Positions 1 through 7,373 are shown, counted from the first letter of the stretch. The stretch: 10,709 nt of DNA from Candidatus Poseidoniaceae archaeon (GCA_029250385.1 JAQXFJ010000290.1:1-10709); one strand, 5' to 3'. The notes: generated from the letters alone by a model not told the origin. Program-made: numbers and translations.

Positions 1-1
1 C

Positions 2-2908
2 CTAGAAGGTGAGCTTGGAATTGACACGGTCAAGCAAGCAGAAATAATGGCTGAAGTAAGAGATATATTCCAACTACCAGTTGATGAAGACTTTATTCTA
101 GGCGATCATCCAACACTCAATCACTTTACGGCATACATCATAAAAATGCAAGGAGATCCAATTCAAGAACCATCGGCAAGTCAACAAACCGATACTGTGG
201 ATCTGCCAGAGCAGTTGGAAATGTCTGAACAAGGTAAATCATCCGACTCCAGCATTTCTTCACAATCTAAAGTCAACCCTTCAGGTTGTCGAAGATGGCA
301 GGTAGAAGTCGAAGAATGCCTAGGTCTAGATGAGCAATTAGCATTGTCGGGAACTGTCGTGGTTACCGATGATGGATGGGGTATTGCTGAGGAATTATGC
401 ACTCTTTTGGAGGCTAGAGGGTTAGCGGCAATACGGGTTGGTTTTGAATCAGAAATTCGTGATATGTCAATCCAAGTTGAAGGCACTAGGACCGTGCTAC
501 GAGCAGACCCAGCCAATGTAGAACATATTGCGCTAGTTGGTCAAGAATTAAATAAATCAAAAATCTCTGGAGTTGTACACCTAGCGGCGTTAAAGTTAGC
601 AGGGGTAGAATGGGAAGAAGACACTTATCCATCTTCACAAATATCGCTAGCAGGCCATGGATGGTTTGCGCTGCTGAAACAACTCGATGGCCAACTTTCC
701 ACTATCGATTCAGGAATAGTGGCCTCGGTGACTACTCTAGACGGCAGACATGGCAACAAGGGTGAACTATTCAATTCCATACAATGTTCAGCAAGTGGTG
801 TGACCAAATCCTACTCATTCGAACAGCCTCATCTTCGAACAAGGGCTCTAGATTTACACCCTGAAATCGTCTTGGATGCAGTTCATGCAGCAGAAATTAT
901 TGACAACGACTTGTTTGCAATCGGTGGTGATGTTGAGATTGGCATTGACCGTGATGGCAGACGATGGACTCTTGTTGCCTTTGATGAGCAACTAGAACGC
1001 AAACGTGAACCTCTTGGCAAGAAAGATACTTGGTTGGTCTCTGGTGGCGGCTCAGGAGTTACTGCGGCCTCAATCATCGGTGTTGCTGCTGCTAGTACTG
1101 ACGCTAATGCTCACTTTATTCTCTTGGGCAGGTCAACACTAATTGACGAGGCACAAACTTGGATTGATTGGAGTGAGGAACAACTCTCAGATAGAAAAAT
1201 GCAGCTTAGAGATGCTATGGTTGCACAGAGCGAAGATGGCAAAATAACTATGGTTGAATGGAATAAAGAGTGGCAAAAGTATACACGCAGTAGAGATGTA
1301 TTCATCACCCTTGATAAAATCGAAAAGACAGGCAATAAGGCTAGATATTACTCAATCGATGTCATGGATTTGTCTGCGATGATTGAACTTGGTTCAACTC
1401 TTAAACGAAAAATAACCGGTGTTGTACATGGAGCTGGATTAGAAGATTCAAAACTAGTGGCTGATAAAAGTCACGAAATATTTGACCGCGTAGTTAGAGT
1501 AAAATTAGATGGCTGGAAATCACTGATGTCAGCAGTAGAGGCATCAGGCACCAAGGCGCTCAAATTTGCGGCTTGTTTCACTAGCGTAGCGGGACGTTTT
1601 GGTAATGGAGGACAAACAGATTACGCTGCGGCCAACAGTGTCTTAGATGCTGAAATGGCGCGCCTGTCGGCTAGTGGGGAATGTCGGGCTGTCGCTATTG
1701 GTTGGACTGGGTGGCAGGATGTTGGCATGGCGACAAGAGGGTCGATTGAAGCAGTATTTGCTGCGGCTGGAATTGAAACATTGGATGTAGCTACTGGCGT
1801 TGAAATCTTCGTCAACGAAGCATTGTGTGGCGGTAAGCGCAGGGTTCTTGGTTGTGGCTCATTAGGCCTTATGGATCGTTTTGACAGCTTTAGGGAGGCG
1901 CCACTACGATTGCCCGGGGAGATGGCAGCAATTATTGCCGACCCAGCAAGGTTCCCGTTAATCGATAAAGTATTATCACTGGATGAGGAAAATAGTATCA
2001 TTACACAGACTACATTGTCGACAGAAGTACATCCTTTCCTTATCGACCACGCCATTGAAGGGGTGCCATATCATCCTGGCGTGATGGCCATGGAGATGTT
2101 TGCGGAAAACGCTTTGTTGCTCAAACCATCTACTTGTTTAGCAGGCTTTGAAGAGGTCAATTTTGGGCTGCCAGTAAAGTTGCTCAAGGACCACCTAAAG
2201 ATTAGAATTGAAGCAAATCATGAACGGCAAGAAAATAATATTCATTGGATAAGATGTAAATTAGTCTCCGACTTGACAAATTCTAAGGGGGAAATTTTTG
2301 GACAACGAGATCATCATTCTGCACTAGTTAGATTGGTGGAAAAGAGTGATGATTTATCTGAATTCCTGCACCGTGAAGTCATCTCAATGCCAGAGCTTGG
2401 GGTTCCACCGCTGGATGAATTACAGTTATTGCCTTCATTCATTTACCAACGTTATTTCCACGGGCCTCGTTTCCAATCTCATGGCGGGATAATTCGAGGT
2501 GTTGGTGATCAATCTATACCTGGTGCTGATGGCGTCGCGTTGATGAGAAATCAACTGCCAATTACCGAACAATTTTTGGCTGAGGCAGAAGGTGGTAAAG
2601 TTCTGCTTGAAGCATTACCAATGTTAATCGAAGCAGGATTCCAGAATGCAGGTTTTGTTGCGATGGAGTCTGAAGGTTTCTCCTCTCTACCAGTCGGTAT
2701 CGAGTGGTCTACCACCCTTAGAGTCCCAGAGCGCAATGAGGTATTACGTATGCGTAGCCTTAGAGTGGGCATAGAGGAAGCAGGAATTACGGTTCACAAT
2801 GTAGTCATAATCGGGGATGATGATGCTCCTGTCCTAGCAATGAAGGGTTTGCGACTAAAGAGTATGGCACCAGTTCCGGAAGGACAGAGATTCATACTTG
2901 AACGTTAA
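2..2908 (+). CDS. C-terminal part of a PfaA-like type I polyketide/PUFA synthase (ACP-KR-DH), 5' truncated
   Basis: The frame is open from the window edge (first codon at nt 2), so the Met at nt 47 lies inside a carrier domain and is not the start; 968 residues are visible. Visible residues 1-45 are the end of an acyl carrier protein (LGIDTVKQAE then HPTLNHF), with Thr9 where the phosphopantetheine serine normally sits. A Ser/Gln/Glu-rich linker follows to about 95. Residues about 110-660 are a ketoreductase with a structural half, then a nucleotide-binding motif SGGGSGVTA near 347 and an intact catalytic set Lys501, Ser528, Tyr541, Asn545. The long helical insertion after LLGRS is usual in PUFA-synthase KRs. 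From about 670 comes a double-hotdog dehydratase: HPFLIDH with His683-x3-Gly687-x4-Pro692, second-half motif YFHGPRFQ (818-825), and LIEAGFQ with Glu877. The order ACP-KR-DH matches the end of PfaA, so KS, AT and further ACPs are expected upstream (inference). It would reduce and dehydrate beta-ketoacyl chains in the cytosol. The product is unknown. Confidence 0.88.
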   Translation, partial: LEGELGIDTVKQAEIMAEVRDIFQLPVDEDFILGDHPTLNHFTAYIIKMQGDPIQEPSASQQTDTVDLPEQLEMSEQGKSSDSSISSQSKVNPSGCRRWQVEVEECLGLDEQLALSGTVVVTDDGWGIAEELCTLLEARGLAAIRVGFESEIRDMSIQVEGTRTVLRADPANVEHIALVGQELNKSKISGVVHLAALKLAGVEWEEDTYPSSQISLAGHGWFALLKQLDGQLSTIDSGIVASVTTLDGRHGNKGELFNSIQCSASGVTKSYSFEQPHLRTRALDLHPEIVLDAVHAAEIIDNDLFAIGGDVEIGIDRDGRRWTLVAFDEQLERKREPLGKKDTWLVSGGGSGVTAASIIGVAAASTDANAHFILLGRSTLIDEAQTWIDWSEEQLSDRKMQLRDAMVAQSEDGKITMVEWNKEWQKYTRSRDVFITLDKIEKTGNKARYYSIDVMDLSAMIELGSTLKRKITGVVHGAGLEDSKLVADKSHEIFDRVVRVKLDGWKSLMSAVEASGTKALKFAACFTSVAGRFGNGGQTDYAAANSVLDAEMARLSASGECRAVAIGWTGWQDVGMATRGSIEAVFAAAGIETLDVATGVEIFVNEALCGGKRRVLGCGSLGLMDRFDSFREAPLRLPGEMAAIIADPARFPLIDKVLSLDEENSIITQTTLSTEVHPFLIDHAIEGVPYHPGVMAMEMFAENALLLKPSTCLAGFEEVNFGLPVKLLKDHLKIRIEANHERQENNIHWIRCKLVSDLTNSKGEIFGQRDHHSALVRLVEKSDDLSEFLHREVISMPELGVPPLDELQLLPSFIYQRYFHGPRFQSHGGIIRGVGDQSIPGADGVALMRNQLPITEQFLAEAEGGKVLLEALPMLIEAGFQNAGFVAMESEGFSSLPVGIEWSTTLRVPERNEVLRMRSLRVGIEEAGITVHNVVIIGDDDAPVLAMKGLRLKSMAPVPEGQRFILER

Positions 2909-2924
2909 TGGTGACGTTAATGGT
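2902..2924 (+). repeat. 12-bp tandem duplication across the stop/start junction
   Basis: ACGTTAATGGT occurs at 2902-2912 and again at 2914-2924, a 12-bp period. The first copy holds the synthase stop TAA (2906-2908) and the overlapping ATG (2908). The second copy supplies another in-frame ATG at 2920. The transferase therefore has two start codons in nearly identical sequence context. Confidence 0.85.
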
Positions 2925-3687
2925 AGCCACTGAAATGATAATTCCAGTCTCTTTTGGCATAGATTCGCCAAGATTAATTTGCATGATGATGCCTATTGAC
3001 CACTTGGACTTGTCAGATGTGCTACTTGCTAATCCCGATGAAGTGGCTAAATTTATTACCGACAAGCGATATATGGAACACCTTGCAGGTAGATATTTAT
3101 TGCAACTTGCCCTTACTAAATGGGGCGTCGACTGTTCCTATATTGAGGTTAGAAGAAATGAGTTTAGGGCACCGAGTATTGCTTACCTGCCTGGCACTTG
3201 GAAAAGAACTCCCCTTCCATCAATCTCCATTGGCCATTCATCGGGCTATGCCTTTGTCGCCCTAGTAGAGTCTGGCTGGACTGTTGGCATTGATGCAGAG
3301 CCAGATGATTTAGTTATTTCCAAGGGTGTGTTTGATATGATGGCCAAGGGGGAGGAATTAGCCTACCTTAACAACAATCCAAATCAAGCAGTAAGGTTGT
3401 GGACTAGCAAAGAATCAATCCAAAAGTCGGCAAGGCTCGGGATGAATTTAAACCCCCGAAATATTCGAATTCCAATTGGGGAAAAGGAAAGTAAATTGCC
3501 AATTGGAAATTCGATTTTTCAATTGGTAAATTTCTCATTTAATGGTTTTTTTATCGGTATAAGTTATTGCCTTGGAGATGGTTATGACTCAATCTCAGAA
3601 GATAAATTGCTAGAGCAAACTCAGCGTGCAATGTCTGACACAGATGATTGGTCGGTAGGATGTAAAACTACTAGGTCAAATGCCTGA
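2908..3687 (+). CDS. 4'-phosphopantetheinyl transferase (Sfp/AcpT superfamily)
   Basis: This enzyme moves the phosphopantetheine arm from coenzyme A to carrier proteins in the cytosol. Family motifs are visible: SISIGHSSGYAFVAL (substrate-side strand), VGIDAE with metal ligands Asp129 and Glu131, and LWTSKES with Trp165, Lys168 and Glu169, followed by QKSARLG. The length of 259 aa from the first ATG is in the normal range for Sfp-type enzymes. The start at 2908 overlaps the synthase stop by one base (TAATG), which favours translational coupling. ATGs at 2920 and 2935 are in-frame alternatives and no strong Shine-Dalgarno decides between them. The last 30 or so residues are polar and look dispensable. 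The position directly behind the ACP-bearing synthase indicates that this synthase is its substrate (inference). The 3' third of the gene is noticeably A+T-rich. The stop TGA abuts the stop of the convergent - strand gene. Confidence 0.88.
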   Translation: MVTLMVATEMIIPVSFGIDSPRLICMMMPIDHLDLSDVLLANPDEVAKFITDKRYMEHLAGRYLLQLALTKWGVDCSYIEVRRNEFRAPSIAYLPGTWKRTPLPSISIGHSSGYAFVALVESGWTVGIDAEPDDLVISKGVFDMMAKGEELAYLNNNPNQAVRLWTSKESIQKSARLGMNLNPRNIRIPIGEKESKLPIGNSIFQLVNFSFNGFFIGISYCLGDGYDSISEDKLLEQTQRAMSDTDDWSVGCKTTRSNA

Positions 3688-4116
3688 TTACTTCCAAAAC
3701 ATGTAGCTTTCACGACTTTCTTCCCACGGAAGGTCGAGAAGTATGCCGATTTCTGTTAAGATGACATAATTAAACAAGAGATAGGTCACATAACTGACAA
3801 TCAATACCAGTAGAGATGTATTGACGATTTTTCTCCTTTCTCTTTTTGCTTGATCTAGAGTACAGATTCCTTTACCCCTAAAATGGATGATTAATCCAAT
3901 TACTACAAAACATAAAGCCAATAATAACATCAATGGTCTAAACCAACTATATCCGTTGCCGCCCCAATATAGGGTGTCTGATAGTGCGGCAGCAGAACTA
4001 ACGCTTGCTAGGCCAAATAATACCAACACAACACTGGGCAAGCAGCACATAGAGGCAATGATGGCGGAACCAGAAATCAATTTAATAAGGGATTTCTTTT
4101 CTTTATCATCTTCCAT
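3688..4116 (-). CDS. small MerT-like membrane protein
   Basis: A 142-aa protein with three predicted membrane segments at about 13-40, 60-79 and 98-120. Helix 1 carries a vicinal cysteine pair in SMCCLP (Cys24, Cys25). Helix 2 starts with WFRP and has Cys69. The following basic loop has GIC (Cys85) and KRERRK. This order (CC in helix 1, an aromatic-Arg-Pro start to helix 2, a cysteine-containing loop, a basic patch, helix 3) parallels the mercuric transporter MerT family, where cysteines relay Hg(II) across the membrane. Similarity is judged by eye. No MerP, MerA or MerR accompanies it, so the substrate may be another soft metal or something else. It starts 11 nt after the upstream hydrolase gene, with GGGGG just before its ATG, so it is probably the last gene of an operon. 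Alternative: an unrelated small membrane protein. Confidence 0.6.
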   Translation of the reverse strand: MEDDKEKKSLIKLISGSAIIASMCCLPSVVLVLFGLASVSSAAALSDTLYWGGNGYSWFRPLMLLLALCFVVIGLIIHFRGKGICTLDQAKRERRKIVNTSLLVLIVSYVTYLLFNYVILTEIGILLDLPWEESRESYMFWK

Positions 4117-4122
4117 TTATTT

Positions 4123-4127
4123 CCCCC
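4123..4127 (-). promoter_or_regulatory. ribosome binding site of the MerT-like gene
   Basis: On the - strand a run of five G directly follows the hydrolase stop codon and lies 6 nt before the ATG at 4116 (GGGGGAAATAAATG). It supports that start and coupled translation of the two genes. Confidence 0.55.
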
Positions 4128-5774
4128 TTAACAGTGACTAAAGCGACTCTCTGCTAAAGCATTAGTGTATGATTCCAATGGTAATACAGAGGTGCCATCA
4201 GACCATTCGCCCATGAATTCTAGCAGAGGCCCTTGAATCAAGTGCTGGTAGGCAAAGTCTTCGGTGTTGAAATCAGCCCGGCTACGAGCAACAACCCAGT
4301 CTGCTTGAGCGTCAACCCGTCGGTAAAATGACCAATCTGCCAGAGAATCATGAACCTCGTTAGCCGGAATGTAATGTGTTGCAATCATTCTAGGAAAGCC
4401 GTATTTGTCACTTGGAACGTAAATGACCAGAGAATTATTTTGGTTGATTAAATCAAATAATTGTTGATGGTATGCGCTATCACATTGTCCAACAGTCATG
4501 TCATCTTCAGCGACTACTAAGTGAATTATCGTATGCTCTGGCAGATCAGTAAAATTAGGCTGCCAAAGGTTTTGACTTGGCCGTGAAGCAGCCATTTCTG
4601 TATCTACAACCAATGTTTCACTACCCCAACTGAACTCTTGGACCATTTGCAAAGCACTAATGGAGTATGCTCCACCCAAACTGTGTCCACCGATGTACAA
4701 ATGTTCTGGCATGATGGACAAGTTACCAAGCACGTCATCAATCTCTTGACCTCGAGTATCATCTCCAATTATTATGTTCAGTTTGTTTAGCGCAGAACTA
4801 ATGGAATGCAAACGTGGAACATGATGGGGCCAATCAGAAGTTCCTTCGATATTATTTGGGTCAAAATCATCACCACCTTCTGGCCTTATGTCGGTGGGAT
4901 ATTGGATGTAAGCGACAACCATGCCTTTGCCTACTAGTCGTTCGATCCAATCTGTGTAGGAATCTCTTGAATGATTATTAAAAGCATGGAATAAAATAGC
5001 CAATGGCACTCCATCGATACCGGGGTTTTCGGGCAGTACAGGTATTGAAAGATAGATTGAAAATTCTATGTCTTCTTCTGTCTCTCCTTGTATAGCAGTG
5101 ACGTTTTCAGGAAGTTCATAAGGATAGATTTCTAGAACTTCTAAAAATGGACCAGGTTCTCCTCCGTAGCCAAATATTGGCTTTGCTGGTGGAGATGGTG
5201 CCAATCCCACTAGTGCAGGTATACCTGGCATCATGAGCCATGCTGCAAGGAATACGGCAAACAGGTGAGATATTGAGTAGAAGTTATCCAATCTTGTTTT
5301 CCCTGATTTAGGCAATTTGGGTACTCCTCTGGCGATTATCGCAGTAGAGAACAGTATCACACCGTACATTGTTGGTAGTAATAGAAAAGCACCTCTAATG
5401 TATCTAAGGTCCATGATAACAAATACGCCGTAAGAACCGATTACGAAGCCAGAGCAAATTACTGCTACATAACCAAACCATGGATTTATTGATTTATTTT
5501 GTTGCCTTCTAACCATTAACCACATACTAGTTGCGAGAATTAATCCAGCAAAGATGGCCACTGTAGGTACGTTGTCGCGCATTATCATGGTCCAGTCTAG
5601 GTTTCTAATTGCCAGCGGCCAAACTGCGTTTTCTAGCGTGTTGCCCAAAATTAGCAGATATATGGTTTCAAACAAAGCAACTATCACGCCAACAAAAAAA
5701 AGCACTAATGCCGAGGTGGGTGCTTTGACAAACCTGCTAATTGCAGAATCTGCTACCTCCCTGCCGGTGTCCAT
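4128..5774 (-). CDS. five-helix membrane protein fused to an alpha/beta hydrolase domain
   Basis: A 548-aa protein. The N-terminal half has five hydrophobic helices (about 21-44, 69-88, 99-121, 128-148, 168-190). From about 245 an alpha/beta hydrolase fold follows, with strand GVPLAILFHAFNNH and the nucleophile elbow GGHSLGGAYS (Ser365). An acid follows in VVAEDDMTVG (Asp424 or Asp425), and the likely catalytic histidine is His475 (EVHDSLADW) or His467 (ATHYIP). The general layout resembles lipase/cutinase or chlorophyllase-like esterases, but the substrate cannot be read from the sequence. With an odd number of helices and a cytoplasmic N-terminus, the hydrolase would face outside (inference). 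The ATG at 5774 has no clear Shine-Dalgarno; the first helix begins soon after, so later starts are unlikely. It lies 44 nt downstream of the M28 peptidase gene and 11 nt upstream of the MerT-like gene on the same strand. Confidence 0.75.
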   Translation of the reverse strand: MDTGREVADSAISRFVKAPTSALVLFFVGVIVALFETIYLLILGNTLENAVWPLAIRNLDWTMIMRDNVPTVAIFAGLILATSMWLMVRRQQNKSINPWFGYVAVICSGFVIGSYGVFVIMDLRYIRGAFLLLPTMYGVILFSTAIIARGVPKLPKSGKTRLDNFYSISHLFAVFLAAWLMMPGIPALVGLAPSPPAKPIFGYGGEPGPFLEVLEIYPYELPENVTAIQGETEEDIEFSIYLSIPVLPENPGIDGVPLAILFHAFNNHSRDSYTDWIERLVGKGMVVAYIQYPTDIRPEGGDDFDPNNIEGTSDWPHHVPRLHSISSALNKLNIIIGDDTRGQEIDDVLGNLSIMPEHLYIGGHSLGGAYSISALQMVQEFSWGSETLVVDTEMAASRPSQNLWQPNFTDLPEHTIIHLVVAEDDMTVGQCDSAYHQQLFDLINQNNSLVIYVPSDKYGFPRMIATHYIPANEVHDSLADWSFYRRVDAQADWVVARSRADFNTEDFAYQHLIQGPLLEFMGEWSDGTSVLPLESYTNALAESRFSHC

Positions 5775-5798
5775 AGTGCAATTCTAGTTTAACAGTAG

Positions 5799-5804
5799 AA
5801 AAAA
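5799..5804 (-). terminator. possible oligo-T terminator after the peptidase gene
   Basis: On the - strand the 44-nt gap after the peptidase stop contains TTTT right after TGA and a T6 run here. Archaeal termination often uses T-runs without a hairpin. The tract is short and the next gene follows at once, so partial termination or no function is equally possible. Confidence 0.2.
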
Positions 5805-5818
5805 GGTTGTAATGAAAA

Positions 5819-7225
5819 TCAAACATTCACATTACGAATTTCGGGTGTTTGGTCGGCGATCATAAACTCAATCAGGGCCGCCCACATGACAAATTGAATA
5901 CTCTTCTCTAGCTCTTCTTGCCCACCAACTTCAGCAATCATATTGTCAAATGTATCTAGCGGTGAATGGTATGCACTGTAGTCTTCATCATATGCTCCTA
6001 AGTGAAATATGGTTTGGGCACCGAGGTTACGGAATGTGACATGGTCGGAACGGCCGAAAGTATCCTCATGAACGTCCATTACCAGATTGTAATGGTCATC
6101 CCAGTGCTGTTCGCAACCTGCACCATATTCACCTTCAATCCGCATATCCATCGGAGCGTTTAACACATCACGATGAACATAATCTAAGATGGTAGTAATT
6201 GCGACGTCTTGCACATCAGGGTCGATATCTGGTCCCGACCAAGCATGGTAAGGGAATGGATCACCATTGGCTTTTTTTGCCGGATAAGAAATCCCCATCA
6301 TGTCCATATTTATGTAAAAACGGAGTTCTTTGTCTTGCGGTAAGCAATAATCACAATCATTGTTGGCAAACGCGTTTGAACCCCGTAATCCTTCTTCTTC
6401 ACTGGACCACAAAGCCAAGAATGTGTCGCACTGTACTTCAATGTCGACAAATGCCTTAGCATAAAGCATAATTGCAACAGTGCCCGCAGTATTGTCATAC
6501 GCACCTTCGTATGTACCTCCTCCAGGTGGCCCTCCGGGTATAGCTACATCCATGTGAGCACCCATTCCTTGAACACATGAATTGTCCTTGCCTCTTTTCC
6601 AAGCAATAACATTGAGGCTCTCGGGTTCTGTTATGCTGAATGTATCGGTAACTCTCATTATGTTGGTTTCATATCCGAGTCCTTCAAAATGGCCATGAAA
6701 AAAGGAAGCCGCTCTTTCAAATGCTGGATTTGGTGAACCCATCCAACGATTAATGTAGCCGCCACATTGCGAAGAATCACTACACACACTAGTGATGAAA
6801 TCCATTTTTTCAAACCACTCAGCCCCGCTAATTATTGGAGTCCCATTGGCTAATTCCATGTCAAATGACTCGCCCTTTCCATTGTTTTCTACAATGGTGA
6901 TTCTAACATTTTCAGCATAAGGAGTTGGTAGCAATTTTCCATTCATTTGATTGCCTTCTACCATTGCATAGCCATTGGGGATAAGAGTGTCATCAATAAA
7001 TAATAATACATTATTGGGTACAGATATCGCTCGACCTTCACCAACCAAGAGGAACTCATTCCATTCTCCAGTATTCAGTACTGCATTATTTGGGGGGGAG
7101 AAATTAATTTGAAAATCGGGAAATTCTTCATCCGTTTCTTTGGTTTGTTCGCCAAAACATCCGGATAATGTGGCTGTGAACATAATCAGGACCAGGAATA
7201 CGCCTTTGATTGAAGATGTCTGCAT
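5819..7225 (-). CDS. M28 family zinc metallopeptidase, lipoprotein
   Basis: A 468-aa secreted peptidase. The N-terminus is a signal peptide (Lys7, hydrophobic 8-20) ending in a lipobox LSGC with Cys23, so the mature protein is probably lipid-anchored outside the membrane. A region of about 120 residues precedes the catalytic domain. M28 two-zinc ligands are all visible: His224 (GAHMDV), Asp244 (AYDNTAG), the Glu pair in SSEEEGLRGS (Glu276 base, Glu277 ligand), Asp308 (INMDMMG), and His420 in YHSPLDTFDNM. Family members are aminopeptidases or carboxypeptidases that release amino acids from peptides, which fits uptake of external protein (inference). Two cysteine pairs (CSDSSQC, CDYC) suggest disulfides. 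The start at 7225 is backed by AAGGGAAG upstream and by the correctly placed signal peptide. It is the first gene of the likely operon with the membrane hydrolase and the MerT-like protein. Confidence 0.9.
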   Translation of the reverse strand: MQTSSIKGVFLVLIMFTATLSGCFGEQTKETDEEFPDFQINFSPPNNAVLNTGEWNEFLLVGEGRAISVPNNVLLFIDDTLIPNGYAMVEGNQMNGKLLPTPYAENVRITIVENNGKGESFDMELANGTPIISGAEWFEKMDFITSVCSDSSQCGGYINRWMGSPNPAFERAASFFHGHFEGLGYETNIMRVTDTFSITEPESLNVIAWKRGKDNSCVQGMGAHMDVAIPGGPPGGGTYEGAYDNTAGTVAIMLYAKAFVDIEVQCDTFLALWSSEEEGLRGSNAFANNDCDYCLPQDKELRFYINMDMMGISYPAKKANGDPFPYHAWSGPDIDPDVQDVAITTILDYVHRDVLNAPMDMRIEGEYGAGCEQHWDDHYNLVMDVHEDTFGRSDHVTFRNLGAQTIFHLGAYDEDYSAYHSPLDTFDNMIAEVGGQEELEKSIQFVMWAALIEFMIADQTPEIRNVNV

Positions 7226-7228
7226 AAT

Positions 7229-7236
7229 CTTCCCTT
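7229..7236 (-). promoter_or_regulatory. ribosome binding site of the M28 peptidase gene
   Basis: The - strand reads AAGGGAAG, with its GGG 6 nt (AAGATT) from the ATG at 7225. It resembles a Shine-Dalgarno site and fixes the start codon. Confidence 0.5.
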
Positions 7237-7254
7237 TCTTAAGTTGCTGATAGG

Positions 7255-7261
7255 CTTTATT
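7255..7261 (-). promoter_or_regulatory. possible TATA-like element of the peptidase operon
   Basis: The - strand reads AATAAAG about 30 nt before the ATG, after an A-rich stretch (ACTAAAACC). If it is an archaeal TATA box, transcription would start a few bases before the ribosome binding site, giving a very short leader. The match is weak. Confidence 0.25.
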
Positions 7262-7272
7262 GGTTTTAGTTC

Positions 7273-7297
7273 ACAACAATCCCTGTTGTATTGTTGT
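7273..7297 (-). other. inverted repeat (hairpin) just downstream of tRNA-Gly
   Basis: ACAACAAT (7273-7280) and ATTGTTGT (7290-7297) form a perfect 8-bp stem with a 9-nt loop, starting 1 nt after the encoded CCA of the tRNA. No T-run follows on the - strand, so it is not a classic terminator. It could aid tRNA 3' processing, or it could be chance. Confidence 0.4.
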
Positions 7298-7298
7298 T

Positions 7299-7373
7299 TG
7301 GTGCGGATAGCGGGAGTCGAACCCACGACATAAGGTTGGAAACCTCAGATGATAACCACTTCACTATATCCGC
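7299..7373 (-). tRNA. tRNA-Gly, anticodon UCC
   Basis: The - strand folds as a complete cloverleaf. The acceptor stem GCGGATA/TATCCGC is perfect (7 bp). The D-stem is GTGA/TCAT with a GG-containing loop. The anticodon stem TGAGG/CCTTA encloses TTTCCAA, placing TCC (7340-7338) as the anticodon for the glycine codon GGA. The T-arm is GTGGG-TTCGACT-CCCGC. The discriminator base A is followed by genomically encoded CCA (7301-7299). No intron is present. It lies 52 nt downstream of the stop of the repeat-protein gene, in the same direction. The GCG acceptor start and the A discriminator fit tRNA-Gly. Confidence 0.95.

Noticed and set aside
47..49. ATG at 47 as start of the synthase
   Set aside because: The frame is open to nt 2 and codes for a conserved carrier-domain motif upstream, so this Met is internal.
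181..516. 111-aa - strand reading frame inside the synthase gene
   Set aside because: The sense strand carries a continuous multidomain coding frame; the antisense protein has no recognisable feature.
3472..3526. Three CCAATTGG/CAATTGG copies inside the transferase gene
   Set aside because: They fall in an A+T-rich coding stretch, are unevenly spaced, and match a repeated PIG codon pattern; no regulatory role is supported.
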